The notes beneath the pieces are model-generated. The model searched no databases, had not been told where the DNA came from, and worked only from the letters and a program-made list of their open reading frames with translations. The translations under genes and the position numbers were made by a program. Source: Sulfurimonas sp. (GTDB lineage: Bacteria > Campylobacterota > Campylobacteria > Campylobacterales > Sulfurimonadaceae). From it: DNA of 64,000 nucleotides. The stretch is taken from contig NZ_JALOAN010000003.1 of assembly GCF_023228785.1 (NCBI RefSeq), positions 29,200 through 93,199 on the forward strand, written 5' to 3'. Below are positions 9,627-19,100 of this stretch, piece after piece (position 1 is the stretch's first letter; every line of letters begins with the position of its first letter).

Positions 9627-9998
9627 TTATTGTGGTAATGCCTTAGATTTTAGTAGCCCTAAAAGAGCATACTTACTATTTTTTTCATCTATATAAAAAA
9701 CTATTGTGTAACCTTGATTTTCTATATCTTTAATGTTTTCATTATCAAAGTAGATAGATTTTTTATATTTTTTCACCTTAGTGTGCATGTTGATTATAAT
9801 AGTATCAAGATATAATTCAAAACTTTTCATCTCTGATTCACTTTGTTTTTTTATTAGGTCTGATGCTTTTTTTAACTGTTCTTTATAGAGTTCTGAAGCG
9901 AGAATATCCATACCAGGGTAGTACGGAGTAAAATCACCCTTACCTTTAATATACTTATCTAGTTCACCTTCAAGTTGCTTCTTAACATCACTTTTCAT
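9627..9998 (-). CDS. Hypothetical protein, 123 aa
   Basis: Not recognised. It is a soluble, Lys-rich protein with no signal peptide. The middle (residues 40-65) is probably helical, and the last 40 residues look like beta strands ('GYTIVFYIDEKNSKYALLGLL'). It begins 3 bp after the Sel1 gene stop on the same strand, so the two are likely co-transcribed. Confidence 0.55.
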   Translation of the reverse strand: MKSDVKKQLEGELDKYIKGKGDFTPYYPGMDILASELYKEQLKKASDLIKKQSESEMKSFELYLDTIIINMHTKVKKYKKSIYFDNENIKDIENQGYTIVFYIDEKNSKYALLGLLKSKALPQ

Positions 9999-10001
9999 CT
10001 A

Positions 10002-10358
10002 TTAAAATCCTTTATCTTTAAGCTTATGATACTGCTCACAAGAACGTTCGCTTCCTATATCACAACCCTTGGCAAATGCCAATATTGCTTTTCTATTGCT
10101 CTGCTCAACATCTTGTCCACCTTTTAAAAAGACAAAACCTAGATAATAACAACCTCTAGCCACTCTATTTTTGCACGCTATTTGAAATAGCCTTTTAGAC
10201 TTTTTAATATTTTTTTCTACACCTTTACCTGTATAATAGAGTATGCCTAACTCTATGCAAGATTGCATTTCTCTATTATCGCAAGCTTTTTTATACTTTG
10301 AATTAGCAGACAAATTAAAACTTAAAATTACTACTATTGTAATAATATATTTAATCAT
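10002..10358 (-). CDS. Exported Cys-rich Sel1-repeat (Hcp-like) protein
   Basis: The 118-aa protein has a signal peptide (MIKYIITIVVILSFNLSANS) and two or three Sel1-type repeats, seen in 'ELGILYYTGKGVEKNIKKS' and 'YLGFVFLKGG'. Regularly spaced Cys pairs resemble the disulfide-bridged Hcp proteins common in Helicobacter and Campylobacter relatives. Such proteins are periplasmic or secreted and act in protein-protein contacts; the partner is unknown. It is short for the family. Confidence 0.7.
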   Translation of the reverse strand: MIKYIITIVVILSFNLSANSKYKKACDNREMQSCIELGILYYTGKGVEKNIKKSKRLFQIACKNRVARGCYYLGFVFLKGGQDVEQSNRKAILAFAKGCDIGSERSCEQYHKLKDKGF

Positions 10359-10421
10359 GCTGTTTCCTTAAATATTATGTTTTGAAGAGGTTTGAAGAAA
10401 GAAGTTATTTATGGTAAGCAT

Positions 10422-10457
10422 AAAACTATTATGCTGATCACTCAGCATAATAGTTTA
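10422..10457. terminator. Strong 15-bp perfect hairpin after cytochrome c gene
   Basis: AAACTATTATGCTGA at 10423-10437 is exactly complementary to TCAGCATAATAGTTT at 10442-10456 with a 4-nt loop. It ends 3 bp before the stop codon of the minus-strand cytochrome gene, so it reads as its transcription terminator. Confidence 0.75.
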
Positions 10458-10458
10458 A

Positions 10459-10818
10459 TTATTTCATATTAGTACTAATATACTCGGCAAGAGCGTCTAT
10501 CTCTTCATAAGAAAGGTCAACTAATGTAGTTTTCATTAAAGCACCGTAGCCGTACTTGTTAAGACTCCCATATCTATAATCTTTTAACTCTTTTGCTAAT
10601 TTAGCAGCATCTAAACCCGTAATTGGAGCATATACAATTCTTGAAAGCCCTGTATCTGAAGTTTGCTTTCCGTCTGCACCATGGCACTGGATACAGTCAT
10701 GCTTATAAATTGCTTCGCCGTTTGCTGGCAATAACAACCCCGGTTTATATACTGCTGCACTGTCTGCTGCTAATAGAGTAGCACTCGCTACTAATGCGCT
10801 AAGAATGATTTTTCTCAT
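10459..10818 (-). CDS. Small periplasmic monohaem cytochrome c
   Basis: The 119-aa protein has a signal peptide (MRKIILSALVASATLLA) and a single haem site CIQCH near residue 42, followed by 'GADGKQTS'. A Met near residue 95 ('ALMKT') is the likely sixth ligand. It is of class I, small soluble type, and presumably shuttles electrons in the periplasm, for instance from sulfur oxidation to terminal oxidases. Partner enzymes are not shown by the local context. Confidence 0.85.
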   Translation of the reverse strand: MRKIILSALVASATLLAADSAAVYKPGLLLPANGEAIYKHDCIQCHGADGKQTSDTGLSRIVYAPITGLDAAKLAKELKDYRYGSLNKYGYGALMKTTLVDLSYEEIDALAEYISTNMK

Positions 10819-10942
10819 TTTTATCCCTTAAATTGTAAGATTTTTGTGATAATAATAACACATAAATCTTAAATTAGCAAAAAAGTTTATTGCTCTACAA
10901 CCATTTTGATTATAATGTTACTTTATAGCTTCTTCTATTATT

Positions 10943-12019
10943 TTAATAGTATTTTTTAACACCGTTCATTGTTGAACCCATGTTTAAAAGTAACATATCT
11001 GCGATAACTAAGGCTGCCATTGCTTCACATACTACCGTTCCACGGATAGCCACACAAGGGTCATGTCTTCCTTTTAGGGAAAAATCAACCTCTTCATTTG
11101 TAGTAGTAACAGTTTGTTGTTCTTTAAAGATGGATGGGGTTGGTTTAAAATAAACATTGAGAACTATATCTTCACCATTACTTATACCACCGAGTATGCC
11201 GCCTGAGTGATTTGTTTTAAAGCCATTTGCTCTTATCTCATCGTTGTTTTGTGAGCCCTCGGTAGATGCGCTAAGTATTCCATCTCCGATCTCAACTGCC
11301 TTTACCGCATTTAATCCCATCATTGCATCTGCTAAAACTCCATCTAGTTTATAGTAGAGTGGTTGACCTAATCCAATAGGAGCATTTTTTATGATAATTC
11401 TAGAGACTCCACCGACTGAGTCATGGTTATTTTTTGCTTGGAGAATAGCTGCTTTTTGAGCTGCTTCTTTATCTCTATCAAGAGCGTAAATAATACTATT
11501 TTTGGCGCTTTCATAGTCAAAATTCTCAGCCTTGATGCCTGCTACTTCACTAATACCACTTAACACTTCAATGCCAAGCTCACTAAGCATAAGCTTTGCA
11601 ATAGATCCAGCGGCAACTCTAGCTGCTGTTTCTCTTGCAGAAGATCTTCCACCGCCTCGATAATCTCTGATGCCATACTTATGAAAGTAAGTAAAGTCAG
11701 CGTGACCAGGGCGAAAAATATCTTTTATATTTGAGTAATCTTTTGATTTTTGATTTTTGTTGTAGATAAGCATAGCGATAGGAGTTCCAGTACTCACTCC
11801 CTCAAAAACACCACTTAATATCTCAACTTTATCATCTTCTTTTCTGGCAGTTTCAAACTCACTCTTACCAGGTTTTCTACGATCTAGTTCACTTTGAATA
11901 AAAACTTCATCTATCTTTAGTCCAGCTGGGACTCCATCAAGAAAACAACCAATAGCCACACCATGAGATTCACCAAAAGTGCTATATCTCAATTTCACTC
12001 CAAAACTATTCAATTTCAT
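10943..12019 (-). CDS. aroC: Chorismate synthase
   Basis: Chorismate synthase converts EPSP to chorismate, the last step of the shikimate pathway, using reduced FMN. The 358-aa product is of normal length and carries the family motifs: 'FGESHGVAIGC' at residues 16-26, 'DRRKPGKSEFETARKE' near residue 47, 'RPGHADFTYFHKYGIRDYRGGGRSSARETAARVAAG' near residue 105-140 and 'GRHDPCVAIRGTVVCEAM' near residue 318. Strand and orientation match rnc upstream, but hairpins separate the two genes. Confidence 0.97.
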   Translation of the reverse strand: MKLNSFGVKLRYSTFGESHGVAIGCFLDGVPAGLKIDEVFIQSELDRRKPGKSEFETARKEDDKVEILSGVFEGVSTGTPIAMLIYNKNQKSKDYSNIKDIFRPGHADFTYFHKYGIRDYRGGGRSSARETAARVAAGSIAKLMLSELGIEVLSGISEVAGIKAENFDYESAKNSIIYALDRDKEAAQKAAILQAKNNHDSVGGVSRIIIKNAPIGLGQPLYYKLDGVLADAMMGLNAVKAVEIGDGILSASTEGSQNNDEIRANGFKTNHSGGILGGISNGEDIVLNVYFKPTPSIFKEQQTVTTTNEEVDFSLKGRHDPCVAIRGTVVCEAMAALVIADMLLLNMGSTMNGVKKYY

Positions 12020-12130
12020 GTCCTTAATTTTATTTCATAAAATGAAGGAAACCTCCATCTTATTAGTCCGCAAAAGCCACTGAGGCCACTCATCGTGGAG
12101 AATGCCATTGGTTAGCATTCCCAAAAGCTA

Positions 12131-12147
12131 GCCTTTTAGGAAAAGGC
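12131..12147. terminator. Hairpin between rnc and aroC
   Basis: GCCTTTT (12131-12137) pairs with AAAAGGC (12141-12147) across a 3-nt loop just after the rnc stop. A second hairpin, GAATGC/GCATTC, lies nearby at about 12099-12119. Either may end the rnc transcript. The 133-bp gap holds nothing else I can support. Confidence 0.5.
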
Positions 12148-12152
12148 AGAGT

Positions 12153-12836
12153 TTATTGTATATCACTATTTAGCATATCCACAGCTTGTTTTGCTGATTC
12201 TTGTTGTGCTATTTTTTTACTTTTACCACAACTTCTAGCGTATTCTTTGTCTTCTATGAAAACAGCAACTTCAAACTCTTTTTTGTGATCTGGTCCGCGA
12301 CTCGCTACTACTTTGTATTCAGGAGTAATTCCAAATCTCGCTTGTGTTAGCTCTTGAAGTGTAGTTTTATAGTCACGAAATAGTGAATCAAGAGATATCT
12401 CTTTATGATTTTTCTCTATTAGTTTTATAGCAATATCTTGAACCTTTTTTAAGCCTGCTTCAAGGTATATAGCTCCTATTACTGCTTCAAAAGCGTTTGA
12501 GAGAAGCGAAGGTTTATCTCTTCCGCCATTGTTTTCTTCTGCATTTGATAAAAATATATACTCTCCAAGATTTAGTGATCTTGCTAACTTATCAAAGCCT
12601 GTTTCATTTACTAGAGAAGCTCTTATTTTGGAGAGTTTGCCTTCATCTGATTTCTTAAATTTATGAAAAAGATACTCACCAACTATAAGGTCTAAAACTG
12701 CATCACCTAAAAACTCTAATCTTTCATTATCATATGGTTGTTTATAGCTCTTGTGCGTCAAAGCTTCCATGATGAGTTGCTTGTCTTTAAACTTATAACC
12801 TAAAGTTTCTTGCAAAGTTTCAATATCTAAACCCAT
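12153..12836 (-). CDS. rnc: Ribonuclease III
   Basis: RNase III cuts double-stranded RNA in rRNA and mRNA maturation. The 227-aa product has the catalytic signature NERLEFLGDAVLDL near residues 37-50, a second acidic site 'AFEAVIGAIYLE' near 115, and a C-terminal double-stranded RNA binding domain (about residues 155-225, with 'TLQELTQARFG' and 'AKQAVDML'). Its start shares one base with the rnhA stop, so the two are coupled. Confidence 0.97.
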   Translation of the reverse strand: MGLDIETLQETLGYKFKDKQLIMEALTHKSYKQPYDNERLEFLGDAVLDLIVGEYLFHKFKKSDEGKLSKIRASLVNETGFDKLARSLNLGEYIFLSNAEENNGGRDKPSLLSNAFEAVIGAIYLEAGLKKVQDIAIKLIEKNHKEISLDSLFRDYKTTLQELTQARFGITPEYKVVASRGPDHKKEFEVAVFIEDKEYARSCGKSKKIAQQESAKQAVDMLNSDIQ

Positions 12837-13273
12837 TACTTAGTCCTATTGCTGTTTTTTATAATTTCGGCTTGTTCTCTTGCTAATTTATCGCATCTCT
12901 CATTCTCTTCATGTCCATCATGACCTCTAACCCATATAGCGTTTATCTTGTGAAGCTTTGAGACCTCTATATAGTCTCTCCACAGATCTGGGTTTTTAAC
13001 CTTTTTAAAGTCTCTTTTTATCCAGTTTTCTAGCCACTCATTAATGCCTTTTACAACATAAGATGAGTCTGAGATTATCTCTACTTCACACTCTTCTCTT
13101 AGAGCGCGAAGACCTTCTATAACGCCTAAAAGTTCCATTCTATTGTTAGTTGTATGAACTTCTGAGCCTACAATTTCACGCTCTTTATCACCATATCTAA
13201 GGATGACTCCGTAGCCACCAGGTCCAGGGTTGCCTAAAGCACTTCCATCACTGAAAAGAGTTATTTTCTTCAC
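12836..13273 (-). CDS. rnhA: Ribonuclease HI
   Basis: RNase HI degrades the RNA strand of RNA-DNA hybrids. The 145-aa protein shows the catalytic set: Asp in 'LFSDGSALGNPGPGGYG' (about residue 9), Glu in 'NRMELLGVIEGL' (about 47), Asp in 'ISDSSYVVKGI' (about 69) and Asp in 'HEENERCDKLAREQA' (about 128). It overlaps the upstream TPR gene by 26 bp and touches rnc, so all three are co-transcribed. Confidence 0.97.
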   Translation of the reverse strand: MKKITLFSDGSALGNPGPGGYGVILRYGDKEREIVGSEVHTTNNRMELLGVIEGLRALREECEVEIISDSSYVVKGINEWLENWIKRDFKKVKNPDLWRDYIEVSKLHKINAIWVRGHDGHEENERCDKLAREQAEIIKNSNRTK

Positions 13274-14294
13274 TAAAATTCCTATGGTAATCTTTAGTTA
13301 AATTTATCTCGATGCGTGAAGTATCAATGGCATGACAACTACTACATCTGTTAAATGAGAATGGGGCCGCTACCTTACAGTTATCACAGATATACTCAAA
13401 ACTAAGTGTGGCATTTGCATTTTTGTTTAAGTTTATCAAAACATCAAACTCAAAAACGGAGCTACTTTTTGCTAAGTCTACATCACCTCTAGCAGTGTAT
13501 AGCTCCCTAAGATAGCCATTTTGTGTAATTATATCTAAATTCAAATCTTTTTTATCTAATTGCCAAAGTAGATCACTTATCATCTCACACTTCGAAACAT
13601 CAAGGTTTTGCCAAGCTAGATCTACATCTGTACGAAACAGATACTCAAAGACCATATGAGAGAGTATTCTCTCTTCTTGATAGATCTCTATAAGATTTTT
13701 CAACTTTTCTTCTGTAGTTATTTTAGTATCATTTAAAAGTGCTAAAATTCTCAAATATGCACTATCTTTTTTTATATCTTTTTGTAACTCGTCTAGTGGT
13801 TCTAGCACTTCAAGAGCTAAAGAGTACTCTCTCATATACTCATAAACTAAAAGTAGATACGCAAGAGCTTGAGGAGTTCTTGGATTGTTTTGTAGTATCT
13901 TTAAAAATATATCTTTTGCGCGTTCTAAAAAACCAGCTCTAAAATAGGTTCGCCCTAGTAAAAAAAGCGTATCTCTGTAGTTTTTTTTATTTCCAACGCT
14001 TAAAAGCTCTGTATATATCTCTATACATTTTTCATAATCACCATTTTTAAAGTATGATTGTGCCAAAAGTAGCCAAGATTTCTCAGATAATTCACCCTTT
14101 GATATAAGAACTTTCAACTCACTCTTTGATGGAAGTGTGCGCAAGCCTCTTAAAAACTTATCGAGATGGCGATGGTCCTCTTTAGTTCTAAATCTCGTCC
14201 ACCAGTAAGAAAAAAATGCAACTACAAAGATAAGTACAAAAAAGACTATAATGCCAAAGAGAGGATCGCGAAACTCTATAAAAAAACTATTCAT
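13248..14294 (-). CDS. Membrane-anchored TPR protein with C-terminal zinc ribbon (LapB-like)
   Basis: The 348-aa protein has an N-terminal membrane helix (about residues 10-30), a TPR array (about residues 60-220, e.g. 'SWLLLAQSYFKNGDYEKCIEIYTELL') and a C-terminal CDNCK...CSSCH rubredoxin-like metal site near residues 302-322. This order matches LapB/YciM, which tunes LPS synthesis in enterobacteria. Homology by layout is fair, but the function in this group is not established. Confidence 0.7.
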   Translation of the reverse strand: MNSFFIEFRDPLFGIIVFFVLIFVVAFFSYWWTRFRTKEDHRHLDKFLRGLRTLPSKSELKVLISKGELSEKSWLLLAQSYFKNGDYEKCIEIYTELLSVGNKKNYRDTLFLLGRTYFRAGFLERAKDIFLKILQNNPRTPQALAYLLLVYEYMREYSLALEVLEPLDELQKDIKKDSAYLRILALLNDTKITTEEKLKNLIEIYQEERILSHMVFEYLFRTDVDLAWQNLDVSKCEMISDLLWQLDKKDLNLDIITQNGYLRELYTARGDVDLAKSSSVFEFDVLINLNKNANATLSFEYICDNCKVAAPFSFNRCSSCHAIDTSRIEINLTKDYHRNFSEENNSFQ

Positions 14295-14754
14295 AAACTA
14301 CAATGCCATAATCATTTTTAAGATTGTAAAATGTTGAGTTTGGAGTAAATTCTAACTCTTTTATGCGACCTAGTTGCACAATAGAATCTTTACTAACTTT
14401 GATCCCAAACTCTCTAAAAAACTTTTTAATATTTACAAATTTTATATCTTCTACAAACTTATACTCAAACTCTTTATAGAGTCTCATTTTGTCGTATGAA
14501 AATATTCTTTCATTTACATGAAGCCTGTCTGAAGCGTATCTTATAGGCAAGTAGCCTGATAGATCTGTTAGTATTTCTTCTACATATTCATACTTTTGTG
14601 GAAGAGTATTTTTTTGTACAAAAACATACTTGTTATTTAATTTTATATTTGGTGTCTCCTTCCAGTATTTGTAAGCTGGATTTGAGACGCCAAGTTTTGA
14701 AGAAACTTCTCTCCAGAGCCAAAAAGAGTTAAGTTTGTTTGGTAAGTGTGACAT
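14287..14754 (-). CDS. Conserved-looking hypothetical protein, 155 aa
   Basis: Not recognised. It is soluble, rich in aromatic and charged residues, with a 'PIRYASDRLHVNERIF' segment near residue 72. Its stop overlaps the TPR gene start by 8 bp, so it leads the TPR-rnhA-rnc operon. Tight coupling to three core genes supports it being real. Confidence 0.65.
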   Translation of the reverse strand: MSHLPNKLNSFWLWREVSSKLGVSNPAYKYWKETPNIKLNNKYVFVQKNTLPQKYEYVEEILTDLSGYLPIRYASDRLHVNERIFSYDKMRLYKEFEYKFVEDIKFVNIKKFFREFGIKVSKDSIVQLGRIKELEFTPNSTFYNLKNDYGIVVYE

Positions 14755-14825
14755 CTTATTTGGCTCCTTATAAGGTTATTTTTCTCTATTATAACTTAAT
14801 GCTCTGAACAATTATTAAATTGGAT

Positions 14826-14944
14826 CCTGAATCAAGTTCAGGATGACGGTTTGTTTGTTCAGGATGACCGTTTGTTTGTTCAAGATGACGGTTTGTTTGT
14901 TCAAGATGACGCACGTTCCGTCATTCCGTGCTTGACACGGAATC
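14826..14944. repeat. 21-bp tandem repeats flanked by two palindromic repeats
   Basis: Three near-identical 21-bp units (TTCAGGATGACGGTTTGTTTG type) lie at 14837-14857, 14858-14878 and 14879-14899, with a partial fourth at 14900-14911. On the left is CCTGAA(TCAAG)TTCAGG, 14826-14842. On the right is ATTCCGTG(CTTGA)CACGGAAT, about 14923-14943. These palindromes resemble small dispersed intergenic repeats found in many bacteria. They fill most of the 299-bp gap; no gene is seen there. Confidence 0.8.
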
Positions 14945-15053
14945 TAGCTTATAGATTAATCAGAGGGTTCAACTCTTTAAAATAAACTAGTTCGTTTTAA
15001 TGGCAAGGATAAGATTTGCTTGTAATTATATAGTTTTTTAACAAACGACTCTA

Positions 15054-16100
15054 TTAAAAGAAAGCCACTACCCACTTTGTAATAAAGTAACCGCCCACAA
15101 CTAGCCAGACAAACATTCCAAAAGCTGTGTAGAGCGGTGCTAAACCTAAGCCTTTAAACATTGCAAATCTTGTACCCATTCCAAGAGCTGTCATTGCCAT
15201 TGTGAGTAAAAAAGTGTCTATTTCATTTATAAGATCTACGATATTTTGTGGGACTATACCAAGAGAGTTAAAGCCTGCCATTGCCACAAAATAAACCGCA
15301 AACCATGGAATAACAAGCTTAACACCACCGCCTGAAGTTCCCTTTCTCTTAGCCGAGTAAGATAGATAGATCCCAAGAATAATGAGCATAGGCGCTATCA
15401 TTATGACTCTTGTCATCTTAACTATAACCGCAGCATTCGCCATCTCAGCGTCAGATCCAGGTATGGAAGCTGGAACTGCAACAACTTGTGCAACTTCATG
15501 GATAGTTCCACCTACATAGATCCCAAACTCTCTTGAGGTCATATCAAAGATCCCAGCACTATATAAAAGTGGATATAAAAACATAGCAATAGTACCAAAG
15601 AGTACAACCATAGAGACCGCAACTGCAGTTTTATGTTCTTGTGCTTTTAAGACTGGTTCAGTCGCTAAAACCGCAGCAGCTCCACAAACAGATGCTCCAG
15701 CTGCAGTTAGCATTGAAGTGTCTCTATCCATTTTAAATACTTTTACACCTAAGTAAATTCCCAATATAAAAGTAGTTGTAAGCATTATAAGTGAGACCAT
15801 AAAACCATCTAGCCCAACCTCAGCAATTTGCCCAAATGTTATGCGAAACCCGTAAAATACAATGGCAAATCTTAAAATCTTTTTCGCACTAAAAGTGATA
15901 CCACCTCGCCACTGAGATGGGGTTTGATTATGAAGTGTATTTGCATAAAATATACCAATAACTATACCAATAACTAAGGGTGAAATTCCCAAAGAACTTA
16001 CAAACTCTATATCTGCAACCATTGTGGCTGCTGCTGCGAAGATTGCTACAAAAACCACTCCACTTATTGTACCTTTACGATTTTGCTTTGAAAATGCCAT
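15054..16100 (-). CDS. YeiH/UPF0324-family membrane transporter
   Basis: The 348-aa protein is highly hydrophobic with about ten membrane helices. It has family features such as 'GIVIGIFYANTL', 'AAGASVCGAAAVLATEPV' near residue 137 and 'GTIHEVAQVVA' near residue 198. The family is annotated as putative sulfate exporter, although substrates have rarely been tested. In a sulfur oxidiser a sulfate or sulfonate export role is attractive but is inference. Confidence 0.85.
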   Translation of the reverse strand: MAFSKQNRKGTISGVVFVAIFAAAATMVADIEFVSSLGISPLVIGIVIGIFYANTLHNQTPSQWRGGITFSAKKILRFAIVFYGFRITFGQIAEVGLDGFMVSLIMLTTTFILGIYLGVKVFKMDRDTSMLTAAGASVCGAAAVLATEPVLKAQEHKTAVAVSMVVLFGTIAMFLYPLLYSAGIFDMTSREFGIYVGGTIHEVAQVVAVPASIPGSDAEMANAAVIVKMTRVIMIAPMLIILGIYLSYSAKRKGTSGGGVKLVIPWFAVYFVAMAGFNSLGIVPQNIVDLINEIDTFLLTMAMTALGMGTRFAMFKGLGLAPLYTAFGMFVWLVVGGYFITKWVVAFF

Positions 16101-16146
16101 CTACTTCCTTATAGTATTTTTTTAAAGAAATTATATCTAAAAGTTA

Positions 16147-19100
16147 TTATTCAACCTCAATATTCATCTTAAGCTTAACCCAGTTCTCTTTACTCTCATC
16201 AGCTTTTTGAATTTTTTCAACAATAAGTCTGCTACTTGAAAGTGCTCTATTATCTACCAAGTACTCCCTTATAACTTCACCTCTTTGAGTAGCTAAATCA
16301 TCGAGTTCTTGTTGAGTGAACTCTTGATTGTTTGTTGTTAATTTTAAAAGAGTTATTAAATATTCTCTTTTTAAAATATCACCACTATAACTCTCTTTGA
16401 GCTTTTTTTCTATATCTTTTAATTTTAACTCTGGATCTATCTCTTCGTAGAGGTCTTCAAGTAAGTCTATATTTAGAGAGTTTAGTTGTTCTTTTTTACT
16501 CTTTGCTCCACTTTTTTTCATAAGAGCTAAAAGTAGCTTTTCTCTCTTTAGTAAAAACGCATCTTGTGTCTCGTCATATTGTGGAGTTATTTTTAGAGAT
16601 ATTTTTGGGCGCTTAAGCATTATTTTTAAGATGCTATCAAGTTTTTCTCTCTCAGGAGGCAGAAGTGTGGCAAGTCCCGCTTCAAATTCTATATACTCCA
16701 GTTTCTCCCCATCAAGCCCCATCATCGAACCTAAAAACTTAAATGGAGAGGCGACTGCTCTTACTATGAGATTTGCAAATGTTTTTAAAACCATAGCACC
16801 ATATTTAAAGTCAGGATCATCTACATTGCCCTCAACTGGCATATCTATATCTATCACTCCATCACTATCTTCTAAGAGCGCAATTGCAAATCCTAAAGGA
16901 AGAGTAGTTACATTTTCGTCTTCTATTTCTTCGCCTAGCTTTATCTTTTTAATGATAATAGAGTTTTTTCCTAAAAGTTTTGAGTCAACTATTTTGTAAC
17001 CTAGATCTAAAAAGAGTTTTCCTTCATTTATCTTATATCCTGCAAAGTTAGCACTATATCCGCTAAGTGCATTTAGTTCTAAATTTCTAAAATTAAAGTC
17101 TAGATCCAAATAGCTCTTAGGGTTTGCACTATCAACAGATCCACTAAGCTTTGTTGAACCGTATTTATCAACTTCTCCTGCAATATCTACATAACTAATC
17201 TCACTATCTTGATTAGAGATAGCATAAACAACTCCATTTAAATCATGAATATCTGTTTTAAACTCAAGAGGTAGAGATAGATCTTCAAACTTTGCACTTC
17301 CAGATGCTATATTTAGCTTCATTATTTTAAAATCTAACTTAGACTCATCGCTCTTTTTTTCATCTTCTTTGCTCTCTTTAACAAGAGTTGCCAAGTTTAA
17401 AACTTTTTGTTTATCTATGATAGCTTTTACATAAAAAGCATCTAGAACTAGCTCATTTATGTAGATCCTATCTGGATTCATTTCATACTCAAATGAGTTT
17501 AGTTGCATTTTAGAAAATGAGAGAAGTGTTGATCCATCTCTTGAATCATGTAAGAAAAATTCTTTTACACCCAAAAGACCATAAACTCTAAGATCTGCTT
17601 TATCGTCTCTTTTTTCATACTCTATTTTTGAACTTAGATCTAGATAAGCATCCTTTAGATCTAGATAAGTTGTCTTTTGCAAATATGGGCTAAACTCACT
17701 TAGAGAAATTTTACTAAGTTTAAGATCTGATTTTTGTTTGAGAGGAGTGTGTTGTAGATCTCCTTTTGTGCCAATAGTTCCTTTATGATTTAATCTAGCT
17801 TTAGCATCATACTTTAGCCAACTATTCTCTTTTGAATCTATCTTATAAAGATTAACATTTATTTTATCAAGCTTAGTTTTAAGAGCTGGATCTAAGCTCC
17901 TATCTTTAAAACTAACTCCTGCATCATTTATTGCAAAATGTTCTAATCTTACTCTAAAATCTTTCCCTTTTTTATTACTATTTTTCTTAACATCAGACTT
18001 TAGAGTATTTTCTGATGCTTTTACCTCTACAAGTCCTTCAAGGTTAAGAGTTCCATCTTTATAGATTGAAGCAAAGATATTTAAACCACCAAGTATAGTT
18101 TTTTCAATATCTATCTCTTTTGTTTTACTATCAAAACGAAGAGTTTTAACACCAAAATCATCAAATTCTAAAAGTTTCTCATTTGTACTTGTTTTGTAAA
18201 GAGAAAATTTAGATAGATCTAGGTTTGCATCTCTTAGATCTATAAGCATCTCTTCATCTTTACTCATAAGGCTTAAGTTCGCGTCAAAACCAAAGATAGC
18301 ACTTTTTAAGTTCAGATCATAGAGGCTAAGTGCATCATTCGCTGCTTCATCAATATATGGTTTAAACCTAACAATATCAAGCGCACTACACTTTATTTGA
18401 CTCTTAACATCTAAAATATCATGCTTTATCTCTCCGCTAGATTTACAAATAAACTCCTCGTTTACTCGTAGATCTAGCTCGTAAGTCAGAGCTTCTACTC
18501 CAGCTAAATTAAGATTTTTCACATAAAGATTTAAGTCATTTAGTTTTGTCTCTACATTCACATTTTCATCCATAAAATCAAGCTTAATTTTCTCTAACGC
18601 CACCTCATCAACAACAGCCGTCCAAAGCTTTGATTCGTTTGCATCTTCTCTTTTTTCTTCAGATGCATCTACTGCAAAAGATGTTTTAACATATTCACTC
18701 CAGTCAATCTCTCCACCCTTTTTTCTCTGAACTTTTAGATGCAGAGATTCTAGTGCTAAATTTTTGATGTGAATATCTTGAAGCATTGGCTTTATAGTTA
18801 CACCACTTAGTACAAAATGTTCTAAGTTTAATATATCTTGATGTTTATTTTTTGGTTTTACTCTCAATCTATCTGCATAGAGTTCAACCTTATCTATAGT
18901 CGTTGCATTTAAATCATCAAGATTAAAATAGTATTGGGCTTTAAAATCAACCTTTCCATCTGCAACTTCAAGATTTAAATAGTCTTGAAAATATTTCCAC
19001 TGAGAGTAGAGTTTGCTAGCTTCAAATTCAACACTCCCCTTTATCTCAAAAGGTTCTAAACTAAGTAGTTGACTCTTTATATCTAAAAACCCACCATCAC

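Noticed and set aside
16631..16999. Plus-strand open frame inside the DUF748 gene
   Set aside because: Shadow of the minus-strand coding frame; Ser-rich composition and no ribosome site.
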